From NCBI GenBank assembly GCA_021151615.1, contig JAGKXA010000199.1, positions 1 through 7,975 on the forward strand: DNA of 7,975 nt, given 5' to 3'. Every line of letters starts with the position of its first letter. The stretch's first letter is position 1. This document shows positions 1-5,881 of the stretch, in pieces. The translations under genes and the position numbers were made by a program. Under the pieces are notes generated by a model. It worked only from the letters and a program-made list of their open reading frames with translations. It searched no databases and was not told where the DNA came from. Origin of the DNA: Cellvibrionaceae bacterium (GTDB taxonomy: Bacteria > Pseudomonadota > Gammaproteobacteria > Pseudomonadales > Cellvibrionaceae).

Positions 1-358
1 CCCCCATTCCAGCGTTGTCACCACGACCGTCGAGCATTTGCATTTCGCTGGCAACAATTTCTGTGGTGTAGCGATCTGAACCATCTTGCGCCTGCCACTT
101 GCGCGTACGCAAAGAGCCTTCGATATAAACCTTGCTGCCTTTGCGCAAGTATTCGCCAGCGATCTCGCCCAGGCGATTGAAAAATACGACGCGGTGCCAT
201 TCGGTGCGCTCTTGTGGCTGGCCGGTGTTTTTGTCCTTCCATGTCTCTGACGTTGCTACGCTGACGTTGGTCACAGCGCCGCCCGAGGGCATATATTTCA
301 CTTCCGGGTCCTGCCCGATATTGCCGATCAAAATTACCTTGTTAATACCGCGAGCCAT
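1..358 (-). CDS. ssb: Single-stranded DNA-binding protein SSB (partial, C-terminus beyond window)
   Basis: Binds and protects single-stranded DNA during replication, recombination and repair, as a homotetramer in the family. Reading the minus strand from the ATG at 358 gives MARGINKVILIGNIGQDPEV and continues open to base 1, for 119 codons. This covers the OB-fold. The aromatic residues that stack on DNA in E. coli SSB are all present at Trp40, Trp54, Phe60 and Trp88. The segment around EYLRKGSKVYIEGSLRTRKW is the typical SSB core. The flexible linker and the acidic C-terminal tip that recruits partner proteins lie off the edge and cannot be judged. The start is supported by AGAGGAA (365-371) at normal spacing. 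It lies 98 bp downstream of the yajR-like stop on the same strand, with no convincing terminator between, so the two may be co-transcribed. Confidence 0.97.
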   Translation of the reverse strand, partial: MARGINKVILIGNIGQDPEVKYMPSGGAVTNVSVATSETWKDKNTGQPQERTEWHRVVFFNRLGEIAGEYLRKGSKVYIEGSLRTRKWQAQDGSDRYTTEIVASEMQMLDGRGDNAGMG

Positions 359-456
359 AAGAAATTCCTCTTGAGTTACCGTGTATCCGCCTTCTGTTGT
401 TTGTACTTCGGCGGCTTTCAGATTAATGATTTATCCCCCATAAGGGGCTTTGCACT

Positions 457-1833
457 TTACACCTGGTCGACTATGGCCGCCAGCGTTTTGCGATCAACGC
501 GACGCTGATCCACTTTCAGATAAGCGGTGTCCTCGGAGGCGACTATCACCACCTCTGCCACACCATCCACTGCGCGCAGTTTATCTGCAATCAATTGATG
601 ATCGCGCCCGCGCAAAGGGATTAGGACACTGGCCAAGAAATGCGGTGGTTTCATCGACCAGGCCACCGCCAGCCAGATCACCACCAGCACGCTGTTTAGC
701 AGGAATACAGAGTTAATGCCCTGATGCTGCAATAACCATCCCCCCAGGGCGCCACCACCAAACACCCCCAGAACCTGACAAGTTGAGTAAATGCCGGTCG
801 CCGTACCCTTGGCGCCCGCCGGGGCGATTTTGCTCACCATGGAAGGCTGGGTAGCCTCCAGTACGTTGAAGGCGATAAAGAACACAAAGAGTACCAGCAG
901 CGCAAAAATCAGATGTGTACCGACTAACATCAGCGCCAGTTCGGAAATCAACAACAGTCCAACGGCAATCAAAAATACGCTTTTAATTTTGCGACGTTTT
1001 TCCGCAATAATCACGAAGGGCAACATCAACATAAACGCCAGAGCCAGCAGCGGAAAATAAATCAATCCATGGTATTCGCGCGCAATTTTCAGCTGATCCT
1101 GCAATACCAACGGAAGCACCACAAAGCTGGACATCAGCACAAAATGCAGCACAAAAATGCCCACATTCAAACGCAATAATTGCGGATGCTTGAGGGTATC
1201 CCAAAGCAGATTGGGAACAGCAACGGCTTCGCGCTTAGGCACGGAGGTTTTAGCCACATCGGGAACCAACTTGAGCAGGATGTAAACCCCAACCAACCCC
1301 AGGGCTGCTGTCAGCCAGAAAATCGCCCCGACACCGCCCCAGCTCGCCAATAATGGCCCCAGCGTCATAGCAACGGAGAAGGAAACGCCGATAGACGCAC
1401 CTATGGTCGCCATGGCCTTGGTGCGGTTTTCGTCGGAAGTCAGATCAGTCAGCAACGCCATCACCACCGCCGAAATCGCCCCACCGCCCTGCAAGAAGCG
1501 GCCGATAATAAGTCCATAGACGGAATCCGCCAGCGCCGCCACCACGCTGCCAAGGGTAAAGATAATCAACCCAATCAGAATTAAGGGTTTACGGCCAATA
1601 CGATCCGACAATACCCCAAAGGGAATTTGCAACAGCGCCTGGCTAAAGCCATAAGCCCCCAAGGCCACGCCCAACAAAAATGGGCTGTGATGGGCGTATT
1701 CAGTGCCGTAAACCGCCAATACCGGCAGCAACATAAACAGGCCGAGCATACGGAAGGTGTAAAGCGCCGCCAGGGAATAAACCACTTTGCGCTCAAAGGG
1801 CACGGCAGTAGAAATTGAATCTGTAGGTTGCAT
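457..1833 (-). CDS. yajR: YajR-like major facilitator superfamily transporter with C-terminal YAM domain
   Basis: A 458-residue inner-membrane transporter, probably a proton-coupled exporter. The substrate is not known, including for E. coli YajR. The N-terminal half aligns closely with YajR as I remember it: FRMLGLFMLLPVL near residue 27, then MFS motif A, GVLSDRIGRKP, at 73-83 with Asp77, Arg78 and Arg81. Hydrophobic segments follow to about residue 394, consistent with 12 helices. Residues about 398-458 are soluble and end in AYLKVDQRRVDRKTLAAIVD, matching the ferredoxin-like YAM domain of YajR. The reading frame stays open upstream to 2070, but that extension is polar, lacks family similarity and crosses the uvrA promoter and start. 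I therefore choose the ATG at 1833, which gives the usual length. No clear Shine-Dalgarno sequence precedes it. It is divergent from uvrA and upstream of ssb on the same strand. Confidence 0.92.
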   Translation of the reverse strand: MQPTDSISTAVPFERKVVYSLAALYTFRMLGLFMLLPVLAVYGTEYAHHSPFLLGVALGAYGFSQALLQIPFGVLSDRIGRKPLILIGLIIFTLGSVVAALADSVYGLIIGRFLQGGGAISAVVMALLTDLTSDENRTKAMATIGASIGVSFSVAMTLGPLLASWGGVGAIFWLTAALGLVGVYILLKLVPDVAKTSVPKREAVAVPNLLWDTLKHPQLLRLNVGIFVLHFVLMSSFVVLPLVLQDQLKIAREYHGLIYFPLLALAFMLMLPFVIIAEKRRKIKSVFLIAVGLLLISELALMLVGTHLIFALLVLFVFFIAFNVLEATQPSMVSKIAPAGAKGTATGIYSTCQVLGVFGGGALGGWLLQHQGINSVFLLNSVLVVIWLAVAWSMKPPHFLASVLIPLRGRDHQLIADKLRAVDGVAEVVIVASEDTAYLKVDQRRVDRKTLAAIVDQV

Positions 1834-1854
1834 GGCGAGAGGATCTTGCAGCTT

Positions 1855-1883
1855 ATTATCGAAAAAGTGCGACAGTGTACCAA
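1855..1883 (-). promoter_or_regulatory. Putative sigma-70 promoter of the yajR-like gene
   Basis: On the minus strand, TTGGTA (1883-1878) is followed by 17 bp and GATAAT (1860-1855). These match 4/6 and 5/6 of the -35 and -10 consensus at optimal spacing. Transcription would start near 1848, leaving a leader of only about 15 nt before the ATG at 1833. That is consistent with the weak ribosome-binding site there. Prediction only. Confidence 0.55.
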
Positions 1884-1966
1884 TGCTGCTGGCGCCCCAC
1901 CATAAATCCCGCACAAGTTTGCTGAAAATGCCCAACAGCTTTTTACCAAGACTTACGAACTCCTGA

Positions 1967-1995
1967 CATCTACTGGCACTGCATTTACGTATAAT
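1967..1995 (+). promoter_or_regulatory. Putative uvrA promoter with a perfect -10 box
   Basis: TATAAT at 1990-1995 is a perfect -10 element 39 bp before the uvrA ATG. The hexamer at 17-bp spacing (CATCTA, 1967-1972) is a poor -35. A better hexamer, CTGACA (1963-1968), is 21 bp away, which is too far. Transcription would start near 2002. I found no 16-bp CTGT-N8-ACAG LexA operator between 1834 and 2034. Confidence 0.55.
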
Positions 1996-2034
1996 CTGCC
2001 CTTTTGACCAATCAACCCTGGTGGAACGCAGTAG

Positions 2035-4908
2035 ATGGACAAAATTATTGTCAGGGGTGCACGCACCCATAACCTCAAAAATATCGATCTGGATATTCCA
2101 CGCGACAAGCTTGTCGTTATTACCGGCCCATCCGGTTCAGGCAAGTCCTCACTCGCGTTCGATACCCTCTACGCCGAAGGTCAGCGCCGTTACGTTGAGT
2201 CGCTATCCACATATGCCCGCCAGTTTCTGTCGATGATGGAAAAGCCTGATGTCGATCATGTGGAGGGTTTAAGCCCGGCCATCTCGATCGAACAGAAATC
2301 CACCTCGCACAACCCGCGCTCCACTGTGGGAACCATCACCGAAATCTACGATTATTTGCGTTTGCTCTACGCGCGGGTGGGCGAGCCGCGTTGCCCGGAG
2401 CATGGCGCCCCCCTGACCGCCCAAACCATTAGCGAGATGGTAGATACCGTTCTCGCAATGCCGGAAGGCACCAAATTAATGTTGCTGGCCCCAATTATCC
2501 GCGATCGTAAAGGCGAACACTTGCATGTGTTTGAGCAGTTGAAGCGCGATGGTTTTATCCGCGCACGTATCGATGGCATCCTGTGCGATCTGGACGATAC
2601 CCCCAAGCTCGACAAGAAAAAGAAACACACAGTGGAAGTGGTGATTGACCGTTTTAAAGTGCGCGAGGATTTAAAACTGCGCCTCGCCGAATCGTTTGAA
2701 ACTGCATTGAATTTATCGGAAGGTATTGCATGCATTAGCTATATGGATGGTGAAGCACCGGATCGCCTTTTCTCCTCCAAGCACGCCTGCCCGATTTGTG
2801 ATTACAGCCTGAGCGAACTTGAACCGCGCCTGTTCTCCTTCAACAATCCCGCCGGTGCCTGCCCTACTTGCGATGGTTTGGGCGTGCATCAATTTTTTGA
2901 TGAAGATAAAGTCATTCAGGACACAGCACTCAGCCTTTCCGAAGGCGCTATCCGCGGTTGGGACAAGCGCAACGTTTACTATTTCCACATGCTTGCATCG
3001 CTCGCCAAACACTATGCGTTTAATGTGGATACACCCTGGTCAAAATTAAAAGCCAAACAGCGCGAAGCCGTGCTTTATGGTTCCGGTGAGGAAGTGATTG
3101 AATTTAATTACATCAATGATCGCGGCGATGTTTACAAGCGCAGCCATACCTTTGAAGGTGTGCTGCCTAATATGGAGCGACGCTATCGCGATACCGAATC
3201 CAGCTCGGTGCGCGAAGACTTGATTAAATTTCTCTCCACCCAACCCTGCCCTGAATGCGAAGGCACCCGCTTGCGCGTTGAAGCGCGCAATGTTTTTATC
3301 GATGAACGCCCGCTGCCCAAAATCACCGAGATGCCGGTAGCCGATGCCTACGACTACTACATGAAACTCAGCTTCAAAGGTCGCAAAGCAGGAATCGCCG
3401 ATAAAATTCTTAAAGAATTGCGCGATCGTTTCCGCTTCCTGGTCGATGTAGGTTTAAATTACCTTACATTAAATCGCAGCGCTGAAACTCTATCGGGTGG
3501 AGAAGCACAACGCATTCGCCTCGCCAGTCAAATCGGCGCAGGCTTGGTTGGCGTCATGTATATTCTCGACGAACCGTCAATTGGTTTGCATCAACGTGAT
3601 AACGAACGGCTGCTGAAAACCCTCACACATTTGCGCGATATTGGTAACACAGTGATTGTGGTGGAGCACGATGAAGATGCAATTCGACTTGCCGATCATG
3701 TGATCGATATTGGCCCGGGTGCTGGCGTGCACGGCGGGCGGGTGATAGCCCAAGGTAATGTTAAAGCCATTATGGCAAACAAGGATTCGATCACCGGCCA
3801 ATACCTTAGCGGCACCAAAGAAATTGCCGTACCCAGCAAACGCAATCCGGTCAACCCGAAACAAATGCTGCGTTTGATTGGAGCTAAAGGAAATAACTTA
3901 CAAAATGTAACCCTGGAAATTCCTGTCGGTTTAATGACCTGTGTAACGGGCGTATCTGGCTCGGGAAAATCCACGCTAATCAATGCAACATTACATCCCC
4001 TGGCTGCCACAGAACTTAACGGCGCAACCACGCTTGATCCAGCTGAATATGATGAAATTCAAGGGCTGGATTTATTTGATAAATGTGTGGATATCGACCA
4101 AAGCCCAATTGGTCGCACACCACGTTCGAATCCTGCAACCTACACCGGAATATTTACGCCCATTCGCGAATTATTCGCTGGCACCCAGGAATCACGCTCG
4201 CGCGGTTATCAACCGGGTCGGTTCAGCTTTAACGTAAAGGGTGGCCGCTGTGAAGCTTGTCAGGGCGATGGCGTCACCAAGGTGGAAATGCACTTCCTGC
4301 CTGATGTATATGTGCCCTGCGATGTGTGTAAAGGCAAACGCTATAATCGCGAAACACTGGATGTAAAATACAAAAACAAAAATATTAATGAAGTGCTGGA
4401 TATGACGGTGGAAGACGCGCGCCAATTTTTCGATGCCGTCCCGTCCATCGCCAATAAACTACAAACATTAATGGATGTGGGTTTGTCTTATATTCGTTTG
4501 GGACAATCAGCGACTACACTGTCCGGCGGTGAGGCACAGAGGGTAAAACTCGCGAAAGAACTATCCAAACGCGACACAGGAAAAACTCTATATATTCTGG
4601 ATGAACCGACCACCGGCTTGCATTTCTACGATATCCAACAACTATTAAATGTGCTCCATAGACTGCGCGATCATGGCAACACCGTAGTGGTTATCGAACA
4701 CAATTTGGATGTTATTAAAACCGCAGACTGGATTGTGGATTTAGGACCGGAAGGGGGTAGCGGAGGAGGTCAAATTATTGCAACTGGAACACCGGAAGAT
4801 ATTGCCCAATTGGAACATTCACACACTGGCCGATTCCTTAAACCTATGTTGAAATTGTTGGAAACCAAAAAGAAATCGCCAGCAAAAGCAGCTAAAACGA
4901 AAGCTTAA
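2035..4908 (+). CDS. uvrA: UvrABC excision nuclease subunit A (DNA damage-recognition ATPase)
   Basis: UvrA dimerises, scans DNA for helix-distorting lesions with UvrB and hands the damage over for UvrC incision, in the cytoplasm. The 957-residue protein has both ABC ATPase modules. Walker A motifs are GPSGSGKS at 31-38 and GVSGSGKS at 639-646. Signature motifs LSGGEAQR are at 486-493 and 829-836. Walker B aspartate/glutamate pairs are at 512/513 and 856/857. Two zinc sites are intact: Cys252, 255, 276, 279 and Cys739, 742, 762, 765. These positions are one residue off E. coli UvrA, so the protein is collinear. It ends with a Lys/Ala-rich tail after RFLKPML, the point where the 940-residue E. 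coli protein stops. The start is supported by GGTGGAA (2020-2026) eight bases before the ATG. No damaged motif is seen. It is monocistronic and convergent with the small RNA gene and alpha operon. Confidence 0.98.
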   Translation: MDKIIVRGARTHNLKNIDLDIPRDKLVVITGPSGSGKSSLAFDTLYAEGQRRYVESLSTYARQFLSMMEKPDVDHVEGLSPAISIEQKSTSHNPRSTVGTITEIYDYLRLLYARVGEPRCPEHGAPLTAQTISEMVDTVLAMPEGTKLMLLAPIIRDRKGEHLHVFEQLKRDGFIRARIDGILCDLDDTPKLDKKKKHTVEVVIDRFKVREDLKLRLAESFETALNLSEGIACISYMDGEAPDRLFSSKHACPICDYSLSELEPRLFSFNNPAGACPTCDGLGVHQFFDEDKVIQDTALSLSEGAIRGWDKRNVYYFHMLASLAKHYAFNVDTPWSKLKAKQREAVLYGSGEEVIEFNYINDRGDVYKRSHTFEGVLPNMERRYRDTESSSVREDLIKFLSTQPCPECEGTRLRVEARNVFIDERPLPKITEMPVADAYDYYMKLSFKGRKAGIADKILKELRDRFRFLVDVGLNYLTLNRSAETLSGGEAQRIRLASQIGAGLVGVMYILDEPSIGLHQRDNERLLKTLTHLRDIGNTVIVVEHDEDAIRLADHVIDIGPGAGVHGGRVIAQGNVKAIMANKDSITGQYLSGTKEIAVPSKRNPVNPKQMLRLIGAKGNNLQNVTLEIPVGLMTCVTGVSGSGKSTLINATLHPLAATELNGATTLDPAEYDEIQGLDLFDKCVDIDQSPIGRTPRSNPATYTGIFTPIRELFAGTQESRSRGYQPGRFSFNVKGGRCEACQGDGVTKVEMHFLPDVYVPCDVCKGKRYNRETLDVKYKNKNINEVLDMTVEDARQFFDAVPSIANKLQTLMDVGLSYIRLGQSATTLSGGEAQRVKLAKELSKRDTGKTLYILDEPTTGLHFYDIQQLLNVLHRLRDHGNTVVVIEHNLDVIKTADWIVDLGPEGGSGGGQIIATGTPEDIAQLEHSHTGRFLKPMLKLLETKKKSPAKAAKTKA

Positions 4909-4920
4909 TTGACTTCTACT

Positions 4921-4956
4921 AAAAAGAAAAAAGGGGCATTGCAATCCGCAAGCCCC
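4921..4956 (-). terminator. Intrinsic terminator of the Csr/Rsm-type RNA
   Basis: On the minus strand, GGGGC-TTGC (4956-4948) pairs with GCAA-T-GCCCC (4942-4933) with one bulged T. The loop is GGATT, and the tract TTTTTTCTTTTT (4932-4921) follows. It is a strong terminator only in this direction: on the plus strand the hairpin is followed by GTTGCATCC, with no T tract, so it does not serve uvrA. The loop carries a GGA motif. It ends 12 bp from the uvrA stop. Confidence 0.9.
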
Positions 4957-5091
4957 GTTGCATCCTGCGTGGGTCAACGATCTTCTTGACCGCATCGGCA
5001 TCCAGCCTGATTCCTCATAATCCCTGTGTGGTTACTTCCTGCAACCTAACTCCTTTCCTCAACACGTCCTGTATCGATCAACGTCCTGTAG
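4921..5091 (-). ncRNA. CsrB/RsmZ-type regulatory small RNA (CsrA/RsmA sponge)
   Basis: RNAs of this type sequester the translational regulator CsrA/RsmA through many exposed GGA motifs. The predicted minus-strand transcript (about 165-170 nt, 5' end inferred from the -10 box) has ten GGA motifs, at 5086, 5069, 5058, 5053, 5039, 5023, 5014, 5003, 4965 and 4947 (first G). Chance would give two or three. Four are exact copies of the E. coli CsrB repeat CAGGA(U/C/A)G (5088-5082, 5071-5065, 5041-5035, 4967-4961), and ACAGGGAT (5027-5020) fits the CsrA SELEX site. TACAGGACGT occurs twice (5090-5081, 5073-5064). Hairpins place GGA in loops: GGTTG/TAACC around CAGGAAG (5046-5030), and ATC-A-GGC/GCC-GAT around TGGAT (5011-4994). 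A third stem, GGTCAA/TTGACC (4991-4972), lies before the terminator. There is no open reading frame of note. The length is close to RsmY/RsmZ (about 120 nt) and shorter than CsrB/CsrC. I cannot name which Rsm/Csr RNA it is orthologous to. Confidence 0.85.
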
Positions 5092-5096
5092 CTACC

Positions 5097-5125
5097 ATTC
5101 TACGCTTTTGAAGTGCCATAGATAG
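5097..5125 (-). promoter_or_regulatory. Putative activator-dependent promoter of the small RNA
   Basis: TAGAAT (5102-5097, minus strand) matches 5/6 of the -10 consensus. The hexamer 17 bp upstream (CTATCT, 5125-5120) is a poor -35, as expected for a promoter that needs an activator. The start point would be near 5090, just before the first CAGGACG repeat. Confidence 0.55.
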
Positions 5126-5145
5126 CGGACAAAATCGGAATTACT

Positions 5146-5163
5146 TGTGAGACATTGCCGACA
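5146..5163 (-). promoter_or_regulatory. Putative GacA/UvrY binding site upstream of the small RNA
   Basis: The plus strand reads TGTGAGACATTGCCGACA, an imperfect 18-bp palindrome. The site reported upstream of rsmY/rsmZ and csrB is TGTAAG-N6-CTTACA; the half-sites here match 5/6 and 4/6 with the exact six-base spacer. The outer arms extend as TTGT/ACAA (5145-5148, 5161-5164). The centre is about 64 bp upstream of the predicted transcription start, a plausible activator position. Matched by eye. Confidence 0.65.
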
Positions 5164-5310
5164 AAAGTTCACATAAACAGTGGGCATAGTTCAAATTTCA
5201 CACACACCAAAACCCAACCCGATTAAAGATCTGACACTCATGAAGATCATTTTAATGAGGCACTTTTTCCTGGCTGCACATATCCAGAACTAAAATAATT
5301 ACAAACCTGA
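5164..5310. other. A+T-rich non-coding region upstream of the small RNA
   Basis: No protein gene is supported here. The stretch lies between the putative GacA site and the alpha-operon terminator. It contains an inverted repeat CTCAT/ATGAG (5237-5241, 5255-5259) with a 13-base spacer. A 17-codon plus-strand frame from 5240 has no ribosome-binding site. It may hold further regulatory sites for the small RNA, but I recognise none with confidence. Confidence 0.5.
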
Positions 5311-5346
5311 AAAACAAAAAGGCCAGACGAGATGCCTGGCCTTTTT
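5311..5346 (-). terminator. Bidirectional terminator after rplQ (end of alpha operon)
   Basis: GGCCAG (5321-5326) pairs with CTGGCC (5336-5341), extended by AAAAA/TTTTT (5316-5320, 5342-5346), with a nine-base loop. On the minus strand it lies about 20 bp after the rplQ stop, and the T tract is TTTTTGTTTT. On the plus strand TTTTT also follows, so it can stop uvrA read-through too. Confidence 0.9.
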
Positions 5347-5366
5347 ACTTAAATCTGTTAGTAGAA

Positions 5367-5759
5367 TTATTCAGCTTCTACCGCAGATTCCAGTGCTTTA
5401 GCTGGACGATCTACCAGTTCTACGTAAGCCATTGGCGCTTTGTCGCCAGCGCGGAAACCACACTTAAGAATACGTACATAACCACCTGGACGGGTTGCGT
5501 AACGCTTACCCAGATCGCTAAACAATTTGCCCACAGCTTCTTTACTCTGAATACGAGCAGAAACCAAACGACGATTAGCTACTGAGTCAACTTTAGCAAT
5601 AGTGATCAAAGGCTCGATAACACGACGCAACTCTTTGGCTTTTGGCAGAGTAGTTTTAATCAATTCATGCTCAACCAATGAAGCACTCATGTTGCGGAAC
5701 ATGGCTTTACGGTGAGAAGCATTACGGCCCAATTGACGGCCACTAAGACGATGACGCAT
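5367..5759 (-). CDS. rplQ: 50S ribosomal protein L17
   Basis: Component of the large ribosomal subunit. The 130-residue product begins MRHRLSGRQLGRNASHRKAM and contains TTLPKAKELRRVIEPLI and GGYVRILKCGFRAGDKAPMAY, nearly identical to E. coli L17 (127 residues). It has a short acidic end (ESAVEAE). GAAGGT (5773-5768) precedes the ATG at 5759 with nine to ten bases between. It is the last gene of the alpha operon. Unlike the tight spacing elsewhere in the operon, it is separated from rpoA by 122 bp that hold a terminator-like hairpin, so its transcription may be partly uncoupled. Confidence 0.99.
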   Translation of the reverse strand: MRHRLSGRQLGRNASHRKAMFRNMSASLVEHELIKTTLPKAKELRRVIEPLITIAKVDSVANRRLVSARIQSKEAVGKLFSDLGKRYATRPGGYVRILKCGFRAGDKAPMAYVELVDRPAKALESAVEAE

Positions 5760-5807
5760 GACAAATTACCTTCAATAATGGACTGCTCAAGGCAATCTCG
5801 TTAATCA

Positions 5808-5830
5808 CCCGCACCGAAGTGAGTTACGGG
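5808..5830 (-). other. Hairpin in the rplQ leader with a UUCG tetraloop
   Basis: On the minus strand, CCCG (5830-5827) pairs with CGGG (5811-5808). After a five-base bulge, CAC (5821-5819) pairs with GTG (5814-5812) around TTCG, giving the stable C(UUCG)G loop. No T tract follows, so it is not a terminator. It could stabilise or regulate the rplQ message; the function is unknown. Confidence 0.45.
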
Positions 5831-5836
5831 CAAACT

Positions 5837-5874
5837 AATAATAAAACTCCGGGCACTTAACGAGCCCGGAGCTT
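5837..5874 (-). terminator. Intrinsic terminator between rpoA and rplQ
   Basis: On the minus strand, CTCCGGGC (5871-5864) pairs with GCCCGGAG (5854-5847) over a nine-base loop. Two A-T pairs and a G-U pair can extend the stem. TTTTATTATT (5846-5837) follows directly. The stem begins about 10 bp after the rpoA stop. It should stop part of the alpha-operon transcripts before rplQ; read-through or a separate rplQ promoter would be needed. Confidence 0.75.
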
Positions 5875-5881
5875 CGGCTTT

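Noticed and set aside
435..447. CCCC/GGGG hairpin between the transporter gene and ssb as a terminator
   Set aside because: The stem is only four pairs and is followed on the minus strand by GATAAATC rather than a T tract.
1922..1938. CTGA-N9-ACAG, resembling a LexA box
   Set aside because: The spacing is one base too long and the left half lacks the final T of CTGT, so it does not fit the 16-bp gammaproteobacterial operator.
1834..2070. 79-codon N-terminal extension of the transporter reading frame
   Set aside because: It has no YajR similarity, is not membrane-like, and overlaps the uvrA promoter and first codons. The ATG at 1833 gives the family length.
4933..4956. Hairpin 3' of uvrA read as the uvrA terminator
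   Set aside because: In the plus direction the stem is preceded by A-rich sequence but followed by GTTGCATCC, without a T tract. The functional direction is minus.
5240..5293. 17-codon plus-strand frame MKIILMRHFFLAAHIQN before a terminator
   Set aside because: There is no ribosome-binding site, no promoter recognised and no known family. Its length is within chance expectation.
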